Source: a virus
DNA: 42,383 nucleotides
Reading direction: 5' to 3' (one strand)
IMG/VR virus record: IMGVR_UViG_3300050821_000548
Span: 1-42,383 of that record
Below the pieces are notes generated by a model. It did no database searches. It worked only from the letters and a program-made list of their open reading frames with translations, and was not told the origin of the DNA. Shown here piece after piece: positions 6,970-14,836 of the stretch (position 1 is its first letter; each line of letters opens with the position of its first letter). The translations under genes and the position numbers were made by a program.

Positions 6970-7897
6970 CGTTGAGATCGCCGATGCGATCCAGGTCTAC
7001 CTCGACACTGTACGCCCCGGCATGGCTCGGGCGACCCTCAAGTACGTCGAGCACCGGATCAGTCAGCCTTCGGTCCATAAGGACTTCTTTGGCACGGTTG
7101 ATCTTGGCCTTATCTTCGATGACGCGACGGGCGAGATCAACGACTACAAGCACGGCGAAGGCATCCAGGTCGATGTCGAATGGAACGTGCAACTCATGTA
7201 TTACGCCTATGGGTTCGCGTGCGAATTCCCCGGCGTCCGCAACTGGAAACTGAGGATCATTCAGCCGCGCGGCTGGCATCCTAATGGGCCAATTCGTGAA
7301 TGGGAGATCAGCACCGATGACTTATGCGAATGGGCCGAGAAGGAGCTTCTGCCGGCGATGGCTCGCACAGAGCTTGACCATGACCTCGATGCTGGCCCTT
7401 GGTGTCGCTTCTGTCCTGCAAAACTCGTCTGTCCGTTGTTATCATCTCTCTTTGGTGCTGCGGCGAAAAGCAATCCGAACACGGTTGTCAACCTCTCGGC
7501 TGAAAGCCTTGGACGATCTTATCAGTACGTGCAAGCCGTGGAATTTTACCTTAAGGCTATGCGAGACGAAACATACCGGCGTTTAAACAAAGGCGATGAA
7601 GTCCCTGGCACGAAGCTGGTCAACAAGAAAGCGAACCGGGTCTATCGTGCCGGCGCCGCCGACGAATTCAAGACCAAGTTCGGCGAGAAGGCTTATACTC
7701 CGCCTGAGCTTAAGTCGCCCGCCGAGATGGAGAAGGTCGGGCCGGCCGCTGCCGCTCTCGTTAAGGAATGGGCCTACACTCCAAACACCGGCTTGACAGT
7801 GGCGCTCGCCGATGATAAAAGGGTCGGTGTCAAGGTCAAGACGACGACCGAGGCATTCCCTAATGCAATCGCAACAACGGAGACTACCAATGGCTAA
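6740..7897 (+). CDS. Cas4/RecB-like nuclease, DUF2800 family
   Basis: A 385-residue PD-(D/E)xK nuclease. The N-terminus has the family signature LGASSAERWMNCPGS. The active site is visible as H77-region helices, then GTVDLG (Asp), then NDYKHGEG (D-x-K) and the helix VDVEWNVQLMYYAYG. A cysteine cluster, WCRFCPAKLVCP, after the nuclease core together with the N-terminal cysteine resembles the iron-sulfur cluster of Cas4/AddB-type nucleases. I start at 6740 rather than the ATG at 6734 because GGAGG (6729-6733) abuts the first and is 6 bases from the second. It probably processes DNA ends in recombination, with the SSB-like gene immediately downstream. Confidence 0.9.
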   Translation: MENQPEHSPLGASSAERWMNCPGSIALLQTLKIDDETDEPDYRKNGVAAHAAAASCLLSGEDAWTVVGQVFHGVEIDVEIADAIQVYLDTVRPGMARATLKYVEHRISQPSVHKDFFGTVDLGLIFDDATGEINDYKHGEGIQVDVEWNVQLMYYAYGFACEFPGVRNWKLRIIQPRGWHPNGPIREWEISTDDLCEWAEKELLPAMARTELDHDLDAGPWCRFCPAKLVCPLLSSLFGAAAKSNPNTVVNLSAESLGRSYQYVQAVEFYLKAMRDETYRRLNKGDEVPGTKLVNKKANRVYRAGAADEFKTKFGEKAYTPPELKSPAEMEKVGPAAAALVKEWAYTPNTGLTVALADDKRVGVKVKTTTEAFPNAIATTETTNG

Positions 7898-8534
7898 CGA
7901 ACAGAACCAAGGCATCTACGACACGACCGTTGCCACCCCGATCCTCTGGACCGATACACTCTTCTCGCCCAAGGCGTTCAAGGACGAAAAGACGGGCAAG
8001 GAGAAGGGTGATCCGAAGTACAGCGCGGTGGTCCTCTTCAAAGCCGACCATCCCGATGTCGCCGCTATCAAAGCGAAGATGGCTGCGGTCGCTCGGGCCA
8101 TGTGGCCGGACGTGGACCTGAAGACGATCAGCTTCCCGCTGAAGTCTGGCACCAAGGACAACGAGAAGCGCGTTGCCAAGGGCAAGAAGGCCCGTGACTT
8201 CATGGAAGGGCAGGTATTCATCACCGGCCGTTCCAAGTACGCTCCTCGCCTCTCGGGTATCGAGAATGGCAAGATCACCGACTATGAGGGCGCGGCCCTC
8301 CTCCAAGCCAAGAGCAAGTTCTACGGCGGCGTCGAGTGCCTCGTGGAATTCAATTTCGTGGCCAACGAGGTTGATGACAAGCGTTCCGTCACTGCCTACC
8401 TGAACCTCGTGTTCAGCACTGGCAAGGGCAAGCGCATCGGCGGCGGCAAGTCTGGCGCCGAGACCTTCAAGGGCTATGTCGGTCAACCAACGACCGAGAA
8501 TCCGACCGAACTGGACGACGAAATCCCGTTCTAA
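7890..8534 (+). CDS. Single-stranded-DNA-binding protein, DUF2815 family
   Basis: A 214-residue protein of the DUF2815 family, a T7 gp2.5-like OB-fold group. It has an N-terminal strand segment (GIYDTTVATPILWTDTLFSPKAF), PKYSAVVLFKADHP, YGGVECLVEFNF and a glycine-rich basic linker. It ends in the acidic tail ELDDEIPF, very like the SSB tails that recruit polymerase and helicase. The ATG at 7890 follows GGAG and overlaps the nuclease gene by 8 bases. DUF2800 and DUF2815 genes in tandem before a family A polymerase is a standard phage replication cassette. Confidence 0.9.
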   Translation: MANEQNQGIYDTTVATPILWTDTLFSPKAFKDEKTGKEKGDPKYSAVVLFKADHPDVAAIKAKMAAVARAMWPDVDLKTISFPLKSGTKDNEKRVAKGKKARDFMEGQVFITGRSKYAPRLSGIENGKITDYEGAALLQAKSKFYGGVECLVEFNFVANEVDDKRSVTAYLNLVFSTGKGKRIGGGKSGAETFKGYVGQPTTENPTELDDEIPF

Positions 8535-8632
8535 GGGAAATTCCCACACGCTTGAAGGCGTCCATCAATGGTTATCGGCGGTGGAAAGTGCGGCGATGAT
8601 GGGTCAGTAGGCTTAGACGGATAGGGGGTCAC

Positions 8633-10645
8633 TTGCGCGAAATCGTTTTAGACTTTGAAACGGTTTCGGCCTGTGACCTCCGCTTGTGCGGCGCATGGCG
8701 CTATGCCGAAGACCCGACGACCTCGATCCTTTGTCTGTCCTACTCCATCGACGGCGGAGACCCGACGCTTTGGGTGCCTAATAGCCCGGACCCTATATTA
8801 AAGGCCCTTGTTGATAGCCCAGAAGCTATATTCATCGCCCATAACGCCAGTTTCGAGAAAGCCATCTGGCGCAAGATCATGGTGCCCGACTATGGCTGGC
8901 CGGACATTCCGAACTCGCGGTGGGATGATACGCTCGCTTGCTGCGCGATGAAGGTGCTACCCCAAGACCTCGACCAAGCGTTGATCGTCCTTGGCCTACC
9001 GCACGAGAAGGATCGCGAGGGCTCGAAGCTTACGCGGTCTCTGTCGAAGCCCGAGACGCGGAAGAAATCGAAACGCTACGGGATGTTCCCTGAACTCACG
9101 CCGGCAATTCTCAGGAGGGTTTATGACTACAACATCCAGGATATCCGGGGAACGGTTGATCTTAGATCACGGCTTGGACCTTTGCCTTCAACTGAGAGAG
9201 CAGTGTGGTTGCTCGACCAACGTATCAACGAACGGGGCGTTTGCCTTGACTTGCCCTTTGTGCAAAAGGCAAGAGAGATCGTTGATCGTGGCTCTGCGCC
9301 GCTTGCTGTCGAGTTTAAACATCTCACAGGAGGTCTCGGCATCGGTCAGGCAGTCGCAATCGTCGGGTGGGTTCGCTCACAAGGCGTAGCGATCCCAAAT
9401 CTTCAAAAGGAGACATTGGCGCGGCTTCTAGGAGAGACTGAAGATGGCGAAGATGTGGACGACGACCCAGGCGAACTCACTCAAGCGTTACCTGATGCGG
9501 TTAGACGCGCGCTTTCGATCCGCCAACTCATTGGAAGCGCAAGTGTTAAAAAGCTCGCTCGTATGGAAGCTTGCGTATCCTTCGATGGCCGGGCAAGAGG
9601 TCTGTTACAGTACCATGGAGCGGGACCGGGACGATGGGCTGGACGATTACTCCAACCTCAAAATTTCCCGCGAGGAACTACTCAGCTTGATAGCTCGGCG
9701 CCTAACCCGCAGCTAGTCGTCGATGCAATCCTGACAGGAGATCCTGACTATGTGGCTTCGTGCATTGGACCTCCAGTTGAGACGGTGGTATCCGCTCTTC
9801 GGTATAGTCTCGTATCTTCACCAGGACGGGTGTTCATGTCTGGCGACTTCTCGACTATTGAAGCGCGTGTGGTCCTCTCGTTGGCCGGTCAGCATGACCG
9901 TACCGCTATTATGGCTGCTGGCAAAGACATCTACATCGACATGGCGAACTCGATCTACAAGCGAACGGACCTAACCAAGAAGAACAATCCCCAGGAACGG
10001 CAAACCGGAAAGAACTCTGTCCTTGGCCTAGGCTTCCAAATGGGAGCGCCGAAGTTTAAACTTCGCTACGCCAAGGATCAACCATTGGAGTTTGCACAAA
10101 ATGTCGTCAACACTTATCGAAAAGAATGGGCTCCTCTCGTGCCAAAAGTGTGGAGCGGCTTGGAATACGCGGCTCTGCGTACTGTATACGATAAGACGCC
10201 GCATGAAGCTTATGGTGTCGAGTATCGCTTGGAGGATGGTTGGCTTTCAGCCCGACTTCCTTCTGGTCGAAAACTCTGGTATTACGATCCCCTGCCGACG
10301 ACCAAGGCTATGCCATGGGATGAGACGGACGTTCGCTTGGCTTGGACGTATAAGGCCAAGAAGATGGGGCAATGGCGGACCATCGACGCCTTCGGTGGGC
10401 TCCTAACCGAGAACGTGGTGCAAGCCCTGGCGCGCGATCTAATGGTCGCGGCGATGTTCAAGTGCGAAAAGAACGGGTTGCCAATCGTGCTCACCGTCCA
10501 CGACGAGATCGTCGCCGAGCCAGAAGAAAAATATGCCGACGAGCTTGCGCTGAAGCAAATTATGTGCGATAGTCCTGATTGGGCTCGGCAACTCCAAATT
10601 CCGATTGGTGTAGAGACATGGATGGGCAACCGCTACCGGAAATAA
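8633..10645 (+). CDS. DNA polymerase I (family A) with 3'-5' exonuclease
   Basis: A 670-residue replicative polymerase. The exonuclease domain comes first: ExoI LDFET (D7, E9), ExoII AHNASFEKAIW, and ExoIII-like YNIQDIRG (about 166-173). The polymerase domain has motif A MSGDFSTIEARV (Asp near 404), the O-helix RQTGKNSVLGLGF with Phe where T7 polymerase has Tyr, and motif C TVHDE near 623. There is no 5'-nuclease domain. The start is a TTG at 8633, preceded by GGGGG at 8624-8628; the exonuclease motif at residues 6-10 leaves no room for a later start. GTTTAAAC occurs twice inside (9313, 10054), both read as F-K. Confidence 0.95.
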   Translation: MREIVLDFETVSACDLRLCGAWRYAEDPTTSILCLSYSIDGGDPTLWVPNSPDPILKALVDSPEAIFIAHNASFEKAIWRKIMVPDYGWPDIPNSRWDDTLACCAMKVLPQDLDQALIVLGLPHEKDREGSKLTRSLSKPETRKKSKRYGMFPELTPAILRRVYDYNIQDIRGTVDLRSRLGPLPSTERAVWLLDQRINERGVCLDLPFVQKAREIVDRGSAPLAVEFKHLTGGLGIGQAVAIVGWVRSQGVAIPNLQKETLARLLGETEDGEDVDDDPGELTQALPDAVRRALSIRQLIGSASVKKLARMEACVSFDGRARGLLQYHGAGPGRWAGRLLQPQNFPRGTTQLDSSAPNPQLVVDAILTGDPDYVASCIGPPVETVVSALRYSLVSSPGRVFMSGDFSTIEARVVLSLAGQHDRTAIMAAGKDIYIDMANSIYKRTDLTKKNNPQERQTGKNSVLGLGFQMGAPKFKLRYAKDQPLEFAQNVVNTYRKEWAPLVPKVWSGLEYAALRTVYDKTPHEAYGVEYRLEDGWLSARLPSGRKLWYYDPLPTTKAMPWDETDVRLAWTYKAKKMGQWRTIDAFGGLLTENVVQALARDLMVAAMFKCEKNGLPIVLTVHDEIVAEPEEKYADELALKQIMCDSPDWARQLQIPIGVETWMGNRYRK

Positions 10646-10743
10646 TCTTCGAGCCCCATGTTCAGGCCGCGATCTTTTGGATTTTCCTCGCAATCGCGGT
10701 AGTGCTCGGGGTATTCTGTTGGGAGAACCGACCCCGTGAGTAA
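10618..10743 (+). CDS. Small single-pass membrane protein overlapping the polymerase end
   Basis: A 41-residue frame beginning at ATG 10618, 28 bases inside the 3' end of the polymerase gene in another frame, and ending 8 bases into the next gene. One clear membrane helix (AAIFWIFLAIAVVLGVFCW) is followed by the short polar tail ENRPRE, so it would have its N-terminus outside and a positively charged C-terminus inside, or the reverse. It fills the 90-base gap between the polymerase and nuclease genes exactly. No family is recognised and the Shine-Dalgarno is weak. Confidence 0.5.
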   Translation: MDGQPLPEIIFEPHVQAAIFWIFLAIAVVLGVFCWENRPRE

Positions 10744-11140
10744 GCGGAAGAAGAGGATCAACAGTCGTGCCAAAGGTGCAGCAGGAGAACGAGAACTCGC
10801 AGCGTTTCTCACTAAGCGAGGCTATGACGCTCGAAGAGGCCAGCAATTTCATGGTGGTCCAGGCTCGCCTGACGTTGTCTGCGAAACTCTTGGCGGATAC
10901 CATCTCGAAGTCAAACGAGTTGAAGCGGGTAATCTCTACGTGTGGCTCGACCAAGCCATTAAAGATGCCGGCTCTCGTGTTCCGCTGGTCTGTCATCGTC
11001 GATCAGATCGACCTTGGGTAGCCATTCTAAAACTCGAAGACCTCCTCTCACTCTTAAGGAACCAAAATGAAAGCTCAAGTGACGGACGCGGAACTGATCA
11101 GTGCGCTGAAACTCCTGAAGACGCATGGAACGCCATCTAA
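10736..11140 (+). CDS. Holliday junction resolvase-like nuclease
   Basis: A 134-residue nuclease of the PD-(D/E)xK fold, Hjc/VRR_NUC-like. The helix SRAKGAAGERELAAFLTKRG supplies a Glu, GSPDVV supplies the central Asp, and YHLEVKRVE supplies E-x-K. The N-terminus, MSKRKKRINSR, is very basic and probably binds DNA. It likely resolves branched replication or recombination intermediates before packaging. GTG start at 10736. The last 74 bases overlap the next gene in another frame, so the acidic, Ser/Asn-rich C-terminal tail is probably dispensable. Confidence 0.8.
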   Translation: MSKRKKRINSRAKGAAGERELAAFLTKRGYDARRGQQFHGGPGSPDVVCETLGGYHLEVKRVEAGNLYVWLDQAIKDAGSRVPLVCHRRSDRPWVAILKLEDLLSLLRNQNESSSDGRGTDQCAETPEDAWNAI

Positions 11141-12308
11141 GGCAGCGGCCGCATCAGGTATTCCCGAGCGCACCTTGTCGTCGTGGGTCCAGCGGGCCAA
11201 AGCGAAGGGTTTTACCTCCGCAAGTGTTGCGGAGAACGAGACCGATAATCTCCGCGCGAAGCTGAAGCTCGTCGAGCACGAACTCGCGACAATCCAGAAA
11301 GCGAATGACGATGCGGATAGCATCCGCAAGACGATCTATAGGCTCAAGGCACTTCCGATGGAGCAGCCAACATGGATCACGAAGAAGAGACCGGCCGGGC
11401 TCCCCGGCGTTCCTATGGCGCTGTGGAGTGATTGGCATTGGGGAGAGCGCGTGTTCAAGGACCAAGTGGGAGGCGTCAATGAATTCAATCGTTCTATTGC
11501 TATTGAACGCTTGCATCGGTTGGTGGACATTACGCTCGACCTTGCTCTGCATCACATGGTTAATCCTCAATATCCTGGTATTGTCGTATGTCTTGGCGGT
11601 GATATGATCAGCGGCGGTATCCATGAAGAACTGCGCGAAACGAACGAAGGTCCGATCAATGAGTGCATTCAAGAACTCCGCTCGCAGATCGCGGCAGCGC
11701 TTAAAATCCTCGCCGACCGCTTCGGCAAAGTCTTTGTCCCGTGCGTTGTTGGCAATCACGGCCGCGCTACCCTGAAGCCACGGGCAAAGCATCGCGTGAT
11801 CGAGAACCACGAATGGAACCTTTACACGAGCTTGGAGGCTCACTTCAATGACATCGGCGACAAACGTGTCCAATTCCTCATCCCCCGCGAGACCGACGCC
11901 TACTTTACAGTGCTCGGCCACAGGTTTCTACTCACTCACGGAGATACTCTCGGTGTTAAAGGAGGCGACGGTATCATTGGAGCGATTGGACCAATCGCGC
12001 GCGGCGCATTTAAGGTCGGGCGTTCTGAAGCTCAAATCGGACGCGACTTCGATACTCTTCTCCTGGGGCACTGGCACACCTACATACCCCGTGGAGAAGC
12101 TGCCCCAGTAATCGTCAATGGCGCACTCAAGGGATACGACGAGTACGCCCGATTGATGCTGCGCGTGCCGTACAGCCGGCCGAGCCAAGCTCTCTGGTTC
12201 GTCCACGGCAAGCATGGCATCACCGCGCAGTGGCAAATCTACCTCGACGAAGTGAAGAAGTCGTCAGACACCGCTGAGTGGGTCACTTGGGAAAAGAGGA
12301 GTACCTAA
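11067..12308 (+). CDS. Calcineurin-like metallophosphoesterase with N-terminal HTH
   Basis: A 413-residue protein. Residues 5-45 resemble a helix-turn-helix (LISALKLLKTHGTPSKAAAASGIPERTLSSWVQRA, in pieces), residues 55-95 a coiled coil, and the rest a binuclear metal phosphoesterase. Its motifs are all present: S-D-W-H (D122, H124), GGD (177-179), GNHGR (229-233), HGD (291-293) and GHWH (334-337). The family includes SbcD/Mre11 nucleases and phosphodiesterases; no capping domain is obvious. AAGGA precedes the ATG. Its place in a replication operon suggests a nuclease or nucleotide phosphatase. The HTH suggests DNA targeting, which is inference. Confidence 0.85.
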   Translation: MKAQVTDAELISALKLLKTHGTPSKAAAASGIPERTLSSWVQRAKAKGFTSASVAENETDNLRAKLKLVEHELATIQKANDDADSIRKTIYRLKALPMEQPTWITKKRPAGLPGVPMALWSDWHWGERVFKDQVGGVNEFNRSIAIERLHRLVDITLDLALHHMVNPQYPGIVVCLGGDMISGGIHEELRETNEGPINECIQELRSQIAAALKILADRFGKVFVPCVVGNHGRATLKPRAKHRVIENHEWNLYTSLEAHFNDIGDKRVQFLIPRETDAYFTVLGHRFLLTHGDTLGVKGGDGIIGAIGPIARGAFKVGRSEAQIGRDFDTLLLGHWHTYIPRGEAAPVIVNGALKGYDEYARLMLRVPYSRPSQALWFVHGKHGITAQWQIYLDEVKKSSDTAEWVTWEKRST

Positions 12309-12571
12309 TGCCGTACATTCTGCCGGAACAACGGGACGAGTTTGATCCTGCCATCGATGCGCTTACGCGCCGACTTGGACAGAACGCCGGCCCGGGTGTC
12401 CTGAACTATGTGATAACACGCATTCTTCAGAGCCAGAAGCCGGCGACCTACTTGAATATCAACACGCAGGTTGGTATCCTCGAATGCGTGAAGCTCGAAC
12501 TCTATCGCCGGGTCGCCGAACCCTACGAGGAGATCAAACGGAAGCAAAATGGAGATGTCTACCATGATTAG
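12308..12571 (+). CDS. Conserved hypothetical phage protein (DUF6899-like)
   Basis: An 87-residue protein starting in a TAATG overlap at 12308 with GAGGAG just upstream. MPYILPEQRDEFDPAIDAL followed by GPGVLNYVITRIL and an amphipathic helix, ECVKLELYRRVAEPYEE, matches a small helical family frequently encoded near phage nucleotide-metabolism genes (I associate it with DUF6899). The function is unknown. It is probably cytoplasmic and oligomeric. Its stop overlaps the deoxyribosyltransferase-like gene. Confidence 0.75.
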   Translation: MPYILPEQRDEFDPAIDALTRRLGQNAGPGVLNYVITRILQSQKPATYLNINTQVGILECVKLELYRRVAEPYEEIKRKQNGDVYHD

Positions 12572-13034
12572 AATTTATCTCGCCGGCCCTATCACGGGCT
12601 GCACGGAGGGTCAAGCAAATGACTGGCGTACAGACTTTGCCGCTCGGCTTGAGAGCATCCGAATTCGAGGCATTAGCCCGCTACGCTGCGAACCGCTCCA
12701 TGGCCCTGTCTACGGTTCCACCTATAACGATTCTCGTTTTGGAACGGCCAAAGCCATCTCGTCCAAGAACCTCATGGACCTTCGACGCTGCGACCTTACC
12801 TTAGCCTACTTCCCCTACGCCGAGACAGCGCGGGTCCCGAGCATCGGCACGATCCTTGAGATCGGCGCGGCGCACGAGAACGGAAAGCCGATCATCGTCG
12901 TGAGCGAGCACCCGAAGACGAGCGACCATCCTGTGCTCAACGCCTTCGCCGGCTGGATGCTGTCGGATTTAAACGAGGCATTCGAGACCATCCAAGGTCT
13001 CTTCGGCGAGTACACGCGAGGCTTCCATGAGTGA
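12564..13034 (+). CDS. Nucleoside 2-deoxyribosyltransferase-like protein
   Basis: A 156-residue protein with the family opening IRIYLAGPITG, a central LRRCDLTLAYFPYAETARVPSIG (split motif: Asp plus G-T-x-x-E in GTILEIGAAHENGKPIIVV), and the conserved Glu within EIGAAH. These enzymes move or hydrolyse deoxyribosyl groups on nucleobases and belong to the Rossmann-like NDT/DUF4406 group. GGAG lies 9 bases before the ATG at 12564; an in-frame ATG at 12549 is an alternative. Next to the dATP/dGTP diphosphohydrolase gene, it points to control of the deoxynucleotide pool. ATTTAAAC lies at 12967. Confidence 0.75.
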   Translation: MIRIYLAGPITGCTEGQANDWRTDFAARLESIRIRGISPLRCEPLHGPVYGSTYNDSRFGTAKAISSKNLMDLRRCDLTLAYFPYAETARVPSIGTILEIGAAHENGKPIIVVSEHPKTSDHPVLNAFAGWMLSDLNEAFETIQGLFGEYTRGFHE

Positions 13035-13413
13035 AGACCAGACTAACCCGAAGGATCGGCTCGGCTCTCTTAAGCCTCAGTTGTCGCTTGTGCCAGCCGC
13101 AGCCACGATCTACGAGGCCAAGGTCTTCGCGCTCGGGGCTCGGAAGTATGGTGCCTACAACTGGCGCACCAAGAAGGTCCGGCACACCATCTACCTCGAA
13201 GCCGCGCTCCGACATATCCTGTCGGCGCTCGACGGCGAGGACGTTGATCCTGAGAGTGGATGCCCCCACGAGGCACACGCAAGGGCGTGCATGGGCATCA
13301 TCCTCGACGCCAAGGCGACTGGCAACCTGATCGACGACCGCCCCACAAAGGGCGCTGCCGGCCGGCTGATCGCGGAGCTTACGGAGAAGAAAGACGCTGA
13401 GCCCAAGGGCTAA
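13027..13413 (+). CDS. dATP/dGTP diphosphohydrolase-like protein (DUF5664 type)
   Basis: A 128-residue helical protein with the signature NPKDRLGSLKPQLSLVP, FALGARKYGAYNWR and YLEAALRHILSALDGED, then ESGCPHEAHARACMGIILDAK. This is the MazG-like, all-alpha family annotated as dATP/dGTP diphosphohydrolase, N-terminal. The Glu, His and Asp residues in these helices are the likely metal ligands. It would hydrolyse purine dNTPs or modified dNTPs. No PurZ-like adenylosuccinate synthetase gene is present, so 2-aminoadenine DNA is not supported. It is the last rightward gene and its 3' end overlaps the convergent lysis gene by 35 bases. Confidence 0.8.
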   Translation: MSEDQTNPKDRLGSLKPQLSLVPAAATIYEAKVFALGARKYGAYNWRTKKVRHTIYLEAALRHILSALDGEDVDPESGCPHEAHARACMGIILDAKATGNLIDDRPTKGAAGRLIAELTEKKDAEPKG

Positions 13414-13855
13414 TCAGAAGCTCGCAATCTCGGGGGGTAATGAAGTTGAAGCCCTCCGAGATCGGGAACGGGAAGAAACCGCTGGCTTCAACTGCTGCGG
13501 TAATAAGTTCCGAACAAAACCACTCATCAGGGTTGTGCCAGTCCCGGCCAAGCCCGAAGGCTACAATCGCCTTCTCGTCGTAGGGCTTACCCACCTGACC
13601 GCGCAGGAAAGTGTAGAAGGCTATTTCCTGCGTAGCCGAACAGGGAAGGCCATAGGCTTGCACCTTGTCGAAGGCTACGTAGTTAGGTGGGCGTATCTGA
13701 ACCCCCGCTGGCTTCTCGCCTACTACGTCGCTCCTGGCACCCAGAAGGTTGCCGTCAGGCATGATGGCATCGACGTGGGACCAGACCCCGCGCTCGAAGG
13801 TCTTGATCGCCAAGGAGCCCAGGTCGCTGCGCGCCGAGAATTGTACACGGATCAT
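13379..13855 (-). CDS. Permuted papain-like amidase (YiiX/NlpC-P60 superfamily)
   Basis: A 158-residue protein with the His-before-Cys order of the permuted papain fold: H27 in GVWSHVDAI and C114 in WFCSELI. Between them is the element VGKPYDEKAI typical of the YiiX/YebB-like group. Members hydrolyse amide or lipid-linked bonds in the cell envelope or modify them. It has no signal peptide. As the last gene of the leftward transcript, behind Rz, it may assist lysis or envelope remodelling. The start overlaps the Rz stop (ATGA) and the 3' end overlaps the diphosphohydrolase-like gene. Confidence 0.75.
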   Translation of the reverse strand: MIRVQFSARSDLGSLAIKTFERGVWSHVDAIMPDGNLLGARSDVVGEKPAGVQIRPPNYVAFDKVQAYGLPCSATQEIAFYTFLRGQVGKPYDEKAIVAFGLGRDWHNPDEWFCSELITAAVEASGFFPFPISEGFNFITPRDCELLISPWAQRLSSP

Positions 13856-14391
13856 GGTGTTTTGTCCTTCTGGCTTTCGGCCGTTACGGCGCGGATGAAG
13901 GCTTGGAGGGCGGTAAGCTGCTCGGCGTTGGCGCGAGCGATAGCGTAGTTGTCGGCGATGATGGTGACGAGAGTACTTGGTGTAACTCCCGCGCAGGTTC
14001 CATCAAGTTCGCCGGGGGGGAGGGGCACACTGTCAGGATCGACACCCCTGGCACTGGCGTCGAGCACGCGGAGCACGCCATAAGTAATGCAATTAATGGT
14101 ATCCGGTACATGGATCAATACCTCCTTCTCGACCATCTGCATTTGCACGACGATCTTCTGTTGCGCGGTCGCTTCATCGACGGCTGAATTCAGAGCGATT
14201 TGATCCTGCGCGGCTTGTTCGAGCTTCGCCTGCTGCACGACCTTCACCTGAGCCTGAGAATAGTTCAGGAGCAATTGGTTGTATTTGGCCAAATCGACTT
14301 TGTGGGTAATGGTCGCCGTGAAGACCGCGAGGATCACTGCGCCGGCAAACATGGCGATCAGCTTAATGCTGGTCAGACTGAGGCCGAACAT
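13852..14391 (-). CDS. Rz-like inner-membrane spanin
   Basis: A 179-residue protein with an N-terminal signal anchor (LIAMFAGAVILAVFTATITH, about residues 11-30) followed by a long coiled coil (YNQLLLNYSQAQVKVVQQAKLEQAA and on, about 40-95) reaching into the periplasm. This is the architecture of an i-spanin, which with its lipoprotein partner fuses inner and outer membranes at the last step of lysis of Gram-negative cells. It is encoded in the lysis cassette and contains the partner gene, Rz1, nested in another frame, which supports the call. Confidence 0.8.
   Translation of the reverse strand: MFGLSLTSIKLIAMFAGAVILAVFTATITHKVDLAKYNQLLLNYSQAQVKVVQQAKLEQAAQDQIALNSAVDEATAQQKIVVQMQMVEKEVLIHVPDTINCITYGVLRVLDASARGVDPDSVPLPPGELDGTCAGVTPSTLVTIIADNYAIARANAEQLTALQAFIRAVTAESQKDKTP
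13884..14111 (-). CDS. Rz1-like outer-membrane lipoprotein spanin, nested in Rz
   Basis: A 75-residue protein wholly inside the Rz gene in another frame. It begins MYRIPLIALLMACSACSTP: a short hydrophobic signal and the lipobox LMAC (or SAC), so signal peptidase II would leave a lipidated cysteine. The mature part is rich in Pro and Ser (VCPSPPANL, SLPPSKPSSAP), as expected for an o-spanin. Nested Rz1 genes are known from lambda and many other phages. The true C-terminus and start could shift a little. Confidence 0.75.
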   Translation of the reverse strand: MYRIPLIALLMACSACSTPVPGVSILTVCPSPPANLMEPARELHQVLSSPSSPTTTLSLAPTPSSLPPSKPSSAP

Positions 14392-14611
14392 CTTGATCCC
14401 TCCCGCTCATCATGTTCCTCGCGCCTACAGCCGTGCCACAGGCCCCAAGGATCGAAGCGAAACCCATGCTCCATGAGGCTGGACTAAAAGCGTGCCCGAG
14501 CCAAATGAGATCATATCCGCTATATACGACGAAGGCAGCAATACCGACGAAAGCGCCGAATACGATTTCGTCGGTATCACCATTTCGGTCGCGAAGGAGC
14601 CCTCGCAACAT
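14363..14611 (-). CDS. Small membrane protein, holin candidate
   Basis: An 82-residue protein: a charged N-terminus (MLRGLLRDRNGDTDE), a first membrane helix (IVFGAFVGIAAFVVYSGYDLIW), and a second weaker one (MGFASILGACGTAVGA), then the hydrophilic tail RNMMSGRDQDVRPQSDQH. The two-helix layout with a charged tail matches class II-like holins or small accessory lysis proteins of alphaproteobacterial phages. It overlaps the Rz start and lacks a clear Shine-Dalgarno, so it is probably coupled to the upstream membrane gene. Confidence 0.6.
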   Translation of the reverse strand: MLRGLLRDRNGDTDEIVFGAFVGIAAFVVYSGYDLIWLGHAFSPASWSMGFASILGACGTAVGARNMMSGRDQDVRPQSDQH

Positions 14612-14620
14612 TCGGACACG

Positions 14621-14836
14621 TTAGAATTTCACGACCGCGACGAGACCACCGATCACGGCAACAGCAGCGACGAGCGCGATCAGAAGATCGGTCTTCGGGT
14701 GGCCGATGGTGAAGTTGAGAAGATGGCTCTCGGCTTTCACGACCGGGGCCGCGACGACCGCCGCAGCGGCTTTCTCACTCGTATTGACGGCTGAACCGAC
14801 AGCCGCGCTAACGGTATTGATGGGGGTATCAGTCAT
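14621..14836 (-). CDS. Small single-pass membrane protein of the lysis cassette
   Basis: A 71-residue protein starting at the ATG at 14836, preceded by a perfect AGGAGG (minus strand, within 14843-14849). An Ala/Val-rich N-terminal half (AVGSAVNTSEKAAAAVVAAP) is followed by a C-terminal membrane helix (LLIALVAAVAVIGGLVAVV) ending KF. It overlaps the endolysin gene by 8 bases. It could be a holin, pinholin or antiholin; three membrane proteins compete for that role here. Confidence 0.65.
   Translation of the reverse strand: MTDTPINTVSAAVGSAVNTSEKAAAAVVAAPVVKAESHLLNFTIGHPKTDLLIALVAAVAVIGGLVAVVKF

Noticed and set aside
13027-13413. 2-aminoadenine (Z) genome pathway
   Set aside because: Only the diphosphohydrolase-like gene is present; no PurZ-like or DatZ-like gene was found, and the polymerase shows nothing I can tie to Z specificity.
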